A stretch of 9,707 nucleotides of DNA from ZC4RG17 sp035304485. GTDB taxonomy: Bacteria > Actinomycetota > Acidimicrobiia > Spongiisociales > ZC4RG35. The notes under the pieces are model-generated. The model was not told the DNA's origin and did not search any database. It saw only the letters and a list, made by a program, of their open reading frames with translations. This document shows, one piece after another, positions 6,156 to 9,707 of this stretch. The position numbers were made by a program, and so were the translations under genes. Numbering within the stretch: the stretch's first letter is position 1; the number at the start of each line of letters is the position of its first letter. The stretch lies in NCBI GenBank assembly GCA_035304485.1, contig DATGPZ010000251.1, forward strand, positions 1 through 9,707, in the 5' to 3' direction.

Positions 6156-8108
6156 ATGACCGCCGATCCGCTCTGGACACCGTCGGAATCAGATATCGCT
6201 CGAGCGAGAATCACCGATTTTGCTCGCTGGGCAGGAGAAAAACACGGCCGCAGCTTCGATGGATACGACGACCTGTGGCACTGGTCGATCTCGGATCTGG
6301 AGGGCTTTTGGTCGTCGATAGCGGAATACTTCGACGTCCGCTTCGGCTCGCCACCCGACCGGATACTGGCCGATGCATCGATGCCGGGGGCCGAATGGTT
6401 CACCGGCGCCACCCTCAACTACGCCGAACACGCCCTTCGCCGGCGCGGTAGCGAGGCGGCGATCCTGTCTCGCTCACAGACAACGGGCGCCGACCTGTCC
6501 CTCAGTCGGGACGAACTGGCCGAGGCGGTCGGGCGCTGCGCGGCTGGGCTGCGCCGGCTCGGCGTCGGCCAGGGCGATCGGGTCGTCGCCTACATGCCCA
6601 ACATCCCCGAAACACTCGTCGCCTTCCTCGCCGCCGCTTCCCTCGGGGCTGTGTGGTCGTCCTGCCCGCCCGAATTCGGAACGGATGCGGTGCTCCAGCG
6701 TCTCGGCCAGATCGAACCCAAGGTGCTGTTCGCCGTCGACGGGTATCGCTACGGCCGGCGCGAGATCGACCGACGAGAGGACGTACGGCGCATCGTCGAC
6801 TCCCTCCCGAGCCTCACGGCGGTGGTCTCCGTGCCATACCTCGACGGCGTAGCCGTTCCCGACTCCGTCACTTGGGCGGATCTGACCGAAACCCACGAAC
6901 CGGTCGAGTTCACACCCGTTCCGTTCGACCATCCTCTGTATGTCCTCTACTCCTCGGGAACCACCGGTCAGCCGAAGGCCATAGTCCACGGCCACGGAGG
7001 GATCCTCCTCGAGCATCTGAAGATGCTGGGGCTGCATCACGATTTGGGGGAAGGTGACCGCTTCTTCTGGTTCACGACGACGGGTTGGATGATGTGGAAT
7101 TACCTGGCATCGGGGTTGCTGTTGGGATCGACGATCGCCCTCTTCGACGGCGACCCGGGCCATCCCGATCTCGGCACCCTGTGGCAGCTCGCCAGTGACT
7201 TCCAGATCTCGCATTTCGGCGTCTCGGCAGCCTTCATAACGAACTGCCGCAAGGCCGGGCTGAAGCCCGGCAAGACCCACGACTTGAGCGCCCTCCGGCA
7301 GGTGGGCTCTACGGGGTCGCCGCTGCCTTCTGAGGGGTTCCGATGGGTCTACGAAGAAGTCAAGGACGACGTCCTGTTGGGGTCGGCATCGGGCGGGACC
7401 GACGTCTGCACCGCCTTCGTGGGCCCGTCTCCTACGGTTCCCGTATGGGAAGGTGAGATCTCCTGCCGATGCCTGGGGGCCAAGGTCGAGGCGTACTCGC
7501 CAGACGGTGAGCCGCTGATCGGCGAGAAAGGCGATCTGGTGATAACTGCTCCGATGCCCTCGATGCCGGTCTCCTTCTGGAACGACCACGACGGCGAGAC
7601 CTACCGAAAGGCCTACTTCGATCACTACCCCGGGGTGTGGCGCCACGGTGACTGGATCCAGATCACCGACCGTGGCAGCTGCGTGATCACCGGCCGCTCC
7701 GATGCCACTCTCAACCGGGGTGGCGTCCGGATGGGTACGGGCGAGTTCTATCGCGTGGCCGAGAGCCTCCCCGAGGTGCGGGACAGCCTCGTCGTGCACC
7801 TCGAGGGAGGAGCCGGTGGTGATGAAAGCCTGATCCTGTTCGTTGCCGCGACACCCGGAGCCGACGAAGACCGGCTGCGACAGGAGTTGGTGGCTCGGAT
7901 CCGGTCCGATCTCTCTCCCCGCCACGTGCCCGACGAGATCCACTTCGTCGAGGACGTCCCCCGGACCCTCTCCGGCAAGAAGGTCGAGATTCCCGTGAAG
8001 AGGCTGCTGACAGGTGCCAACCTCCAGGAGGCCCTGTCGGAAGGATCGCTGGCCAACCCTGAATCCCTCGGACGGTACCTCGAGATCGCCTCGGGCAGAG
8101 GGAACTAG
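6156..8108 (+). CDS. aacS: Acetoacetyl-CoA synthetase (acetoacetate--CoA ligase)
   Basis: The protein activates acetoacetate with ATP and CoA (EC 6.2.1.16), feeding ketone-body or polyhydroxybutyrate carbon into acetyl-CoA metabolism in the cytosol. At 650 residues it has the normal length. The N-terminus PLWTPSESDIARARITDF is characteristic of AacS rather than acetyl-CoA synthetase. The adenylate-forming motifs are present: YSSGTTGQPKAIVHGHGG (from 265), the TTGWMMWNYL segment, GVWRHGDW (493-500), and RTLSGKKVEIPVKRLL, in which Lys608 is the expected adenylation lysine. ATG 6156 is preferred because GGAGGAG lies 12 bases upstream; an ATG at 6135 overlaps that site and would add seven residues. 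It follows the CPBP gene by 61 bases. Its stop is eight bases from the stop of the convergent antiporter gene, leaving no room for a separate terminator. Confidence 0.94.
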   Translation: MTADPLWTPSESDIARARITDFARWAGEKHGRSFDGYDDLWHWSISDLEGFWSSIAEYFDVRFGSPPDRILADASMPGAEWFTGATLNYAEHALRRRGSEAAILSRSQTTGADLSLSRDELAEAVGRCAAGLRRLGVGQGDRVVAYMPNIPETLVAFLAAASLGAVWSSCPPEFGTDAVLQRLGQIEPKVLFAVDGYRYGRREIDRREDVRRIVDSLPSLTAVVSVPYLDGVAVPDSVTWADLTETHEPVEFTPVPFDHPLYVLYSSGTTGQPKAIVHGHGGILLEHLKMLGLHHDLGEGDRFFWFTTTGWMMWNYLASGLLLGSTIALFDGDPGHPDLGTLWQLASDFQISHFGVSAAFITNCRKAGLKPGKTHDLSALRQVGSTGSPLPSEGFRWVYEEVKDDVLLGSASGGTDVCTAFVGPSPTVPVWEGEISCRCLGAKVEAYSPDGEPLIGEKGDLVITAPMPSMPVSFWNDHDGETYRKAYFDHYPGVWRHGDWIQITDRGSCVITGRSDATLNRGGVRMGTGEFYRVAESLPEVRDSLVVHLEGGAGGDESLILFVAATPGADEDRLRQELVARIRSDLSPRHVPDEIHFVEDVPRTLSGKKVEIPVKRLLTGANLQEALSEGSLANPESLGRYLEIASGRGN

Positions 8109-8116
8109 GGGGAGTT

Positions 8117-9583
8117 TCAGTCGCGGCTGAGCGGCTCGCGGACCAGCGTCTGGTCTATGTAGCAGTATCGCCAGCCGGCGGTGTTGGACTCGATCAGCGG
8201 ATGCCCGGTCTCTTCGAAATGTGCCGTGGCGTGGGTGTTGGGAGAGTCGTCGCAACATCCGACCTGACCGCACGTCAGGCATGTGCGCAACTCCACCCAT
8301 GAGTCGCCCAACTCGACACACTGCGGGCACACGTCGAGATCGCTCACGGTGGCCTGGATCAGGTCCAGGTGCGCACAGGAAGTCGTGGTGGTCTCGTGAC
8401 GGACGTATTGCCATCCCGATCCCAACAGTCGGCTCGGAATGATGGCCGCCAGATATTGCGACCGCGACGCGAACAGGGGGCTGATGACGGCGAGGATGAG
8501 GACATAGAGGGCGACGAATGGTCCCAGGCGGCGGTCCAGGCCGGCGGTGAGGGCGAGCGTCGCCAAGATGAGTGAGAACTCTCCTCTTCCCAACACGGTC
8601 AGCCCGATGTTGGCGGCGGAGAGCTGATTGAACCCGAACAAGCGGGCAACGGCGACGCCAGAGACCGAATTCACCGCGACGGTGATCACCACCGCCAGCA
8701 TCGCCGGGAGGGCGACGTCAGACAGTGCTTCGACTTCGATCGTCATCCCGAATGCCACGAAGAAGACCGCTGCCAGGACGTCCCGCAGGGGTGTCGCCAA
8801 GCGCTCGACCCTCTCGCCGAAGCGCGTCGCCGAGACGACCAAGCCGATCATCAGTGCCCCGATCGCATCCGAGACCCCGACCTCGGCAGAGACTCCCGAC
8901 ACCAGCACGACCAGGCCGACAGTCGATAGCACGAGCAGTTCGTCGTCGTCCGAGCCGACCAGAGCGCCCACCGCTCGGGCGCCGAAACGAGCCAGGGCGA
9001 ACAACGCGATCAGGAAGACGACACCCATGGTCAAGTCGATGACGAGTCGTCCGGCGCTGGTGACGGGAGAGAGGATCGGCTGGATGGCGGCGAGGTAGAT
9101 CGCGAGGAACAGGTCCTCGATCACGATCACACCGAGTATGACGGGGGTCTCGGCATTGGTGAGTCGCCGGGTCTCGATGAGCAGCTTGGTGGCGATCGCC
9201 GAGGAGGAGATTCCCATTGCTCCGGCCACCACCAGCGCCTCCTCGGTTCCCCATCCGAGGCTCCAGCCCATCGACAACCCGGCTCCGATGTTGAGTCCGA
9301 TGTAGATGCCGGCGGCGATGAACAGGCGCCGACCGCCGCCCAGGACCTCTTCGACGGGGAATTCCAGGCCGAGATGGAACAGCAGAAGGATCAGGCCCAA
9401 CGACGCCAGCGTGGCCAGATCCTCGGGATGCTCGATCAGGGCCGGACCCGGAGTGGCAGGCCCGAGCAGTATCCCGACAGCCATGAACAGAGGCACAGCC
9501 GGAACCGACAGACGGCGCCCGATCCGAGCGGCCACCCCGGCGGTCAGCATGAGCGCCCCCAGGCCGATCAGATCGGCGTGCAC
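8117..9583 (-). CDS. CPA2 (KefB/KhtU-type) cation/proton antiporter fused to a C-terminal UBP-type zinc finger
   Basis: Residues 1-385 form a CPA2 antiporter of about twelve membrane helices. Signatures include LILLLFHLGLEF (64-75), AMGISSSAIATKLL (122-135), VIVIEDLFLA with Glu156-Asp157 in the ion-binding helix, and LGRGEFSLIL (331-340). Instead of the usual C-terminal RCK domain, residues 403-488 carry a UBP-type zinc finger. Its candidate ligands are Cys403, His405, Cys419, Cys422, Cys435, Cys438, Cys443/444, His451, His455 and His461, within WVELRTCLTCGQVGCCDDSPNTHATAHF and a following GHP. In eukaryotes this fold binds the free C-terminal Gly-Gly of ubiquitin; its role here is unknown. 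GTG 9583 is supported by a GAGGGGG Shine-Dalgarno-like run four bases upstream. It lies 43 bases downstream of a KhtT-like gene, suggesting a two-subunit antiporter. K+ as substrate is inferred. Confidence 0.88.
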   Translation of the reverse strand: MHADLIGLGALMLTAGVAARIGRRLSVPAVPLFMAVGILLGPATPGPALIEHPEDLATLASLGLILLLFHLGLEFPVEEVLGGGRRLFIAAGIYIGLNIGAGLSMGWSLGWGTEEALVVAGAMGISSSAIATKLLIETRRLTNAETPVILGVIVIEDLFLAIYLAAIQPILSPVTSAGRLVIDLTMGVVFLIALFALARFGARAVGALVGSDDDELLVLSTVGLVVLVSGVSAEVGVSDAIGALMIGLVVSATRFGERVERLATPLRDVLAAVFFVAFGMTIEVEALSDVALPAMLAVVITVAVNSVSGVAVARLFGFNQLSAANIGLTVLGRGEFSLILATLALTAGLDRRLGPFVALYVLILAVISPLFASRSQYLAAIIPSRLLGSGWQYVRHETTTTSCAHLDLIQATVSDLDVCPQCVELGDSWVELRTCLTCGQVGCCDDSPNTHATAHFEETGHPLIESNTAGWRYCYIDQTLVREPLSRD

Positions 9584-9626
9584 ATTTCCCCCTCGGTGGA
9601 GTGGCCGTCAGGTCGGGCTCGCCACC

Positions 9627-9707
9627 TCACCCTTCGAAGAACGTCTCCCCGAGGACCGCGCTGAGTTTGCGGGCCTGTTCCTCAGTCAGTTCCAGGACAG
9701 CGGTGGG
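9627..9707 (-). CDS. 3' end of a small KhtT-N-like antiporter regulatory protein (partial)
   Basis: Only the last 26 codons are inside the window, reading PTAVLELTEEQARKLSAVLG then ETFFEG and TGA (stop at 9627-9629). From memory, this resembles the end of the N-terminal domain of Bacillus KhtT (ISLDDSEARQIAAILGGMVYKP). KhtT regulates the CPA2 antiporter KhtU and continues into an RCK_C domain after that point. Here the stop comes immediately, and only 43 bases remain before the antiporter start, so no RCK_C can follow. The gene probably forms an operon with the antiporter. The assignment rests on about 22 residues plus context, so it is tentative. That this is the end of a real gene is fairly likely. 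Confidence 0.55.
   Translation of the reverse strand, partial: PTAVLELTEEQARKLSAVLGETFFEG

Noticed and set aside
6474..8414. A 646-codon open frame on the minus strand opposite aacS, running into the antiporter gene.
   Set aside because: It is antisense to a clear AacS, shows no recognisable domain, is rich in His/Arg/Gly low-complexity composition and spans the ends of two real genes. It is a high-GC shadow frame.
1..9707. A mobile element, CRISPR array or anti-phage system.
   Set aside because: No transposase, integrase, spaced direct repeats or recognised defence genes were seen. The CPBP protease shares the Abi name but lies in a metabolic run, so a defence role is unsupported.

Overview
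This window is high-GC DNA with frequent GTG/TTG start candidates. Its gene content (GAF-ANTAR regulator, stand-alone STAS protein, actinobacterial-style CPBP protease, acetoacetyl-CoA synthetase, UBP-zinc-finger antiporter) fits an actinobacterium, perhaps an uncultured Acidimicrobiia-like lineage. The taxonomic placement is inference. It reads as a chromosomal, mostly housekeeping and stress-physiology region. I see no transposase, integrase, CRISPR array or classical defence locus.

Layout. (1) 33-105: a tRNA-Asn(GTT)-like sequence whose anticodon arm, variable loop and T arm are good but whose 5' acceptor strand is missing. (2) 174-3627, minus strand, read right to left: a NhaP2-like K+/H+ antiporter with a C-terminal RCK_C/TrkA-C domain, a GAF-ANTAR RNA-binding antiterminator, a STAS anti-sigma-factor-antagonist-like protein, and a carboxymuconolactone decarboxylase/AhpD-like protein. 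Gaps are 57-101 bases and hold several hairpins. (3) 3628-3752: divergent intergenic region. (4) 3753-8108, plus strand: a trehalose-synthase-like GH13 enzyme, a CPBP intramembrane protease and acetoacetyl-CoA synthetase. (5) 8117-9583, minus strand, converging on aacS with 8 bases between the stop codons: a CPA2 cation/proton antiporter fused to a UBP-type zinc finger. (6) 9627-9707: the last 26 codons of a further minus-strand gene, which resembles the N-terminal domain of KhtT-type antiporter regulators and stops where KhtT would continue into its RCK_C domain.

How the genes may work together. Two different cation/proton antiporters and a trehalose-forming type of enzyme suggest an osmotic, pH or K+ homeostasis neighbourhood. 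The GAF-ANTAR and STAS genes would supply post-transcriptional and sigma-factor-linked control. The most unusual items are a compound hairpin that ends two bases before the STAS start codon and buries its Shine-Dalgarno sequence, the absence of the phosphorylatable serine in that STAS protein, the UBP zinc finger on the antiporter, and its apparent partner lacking RCK_C. All functional links are inferred from gene order and families; nothing here was tested by database search.
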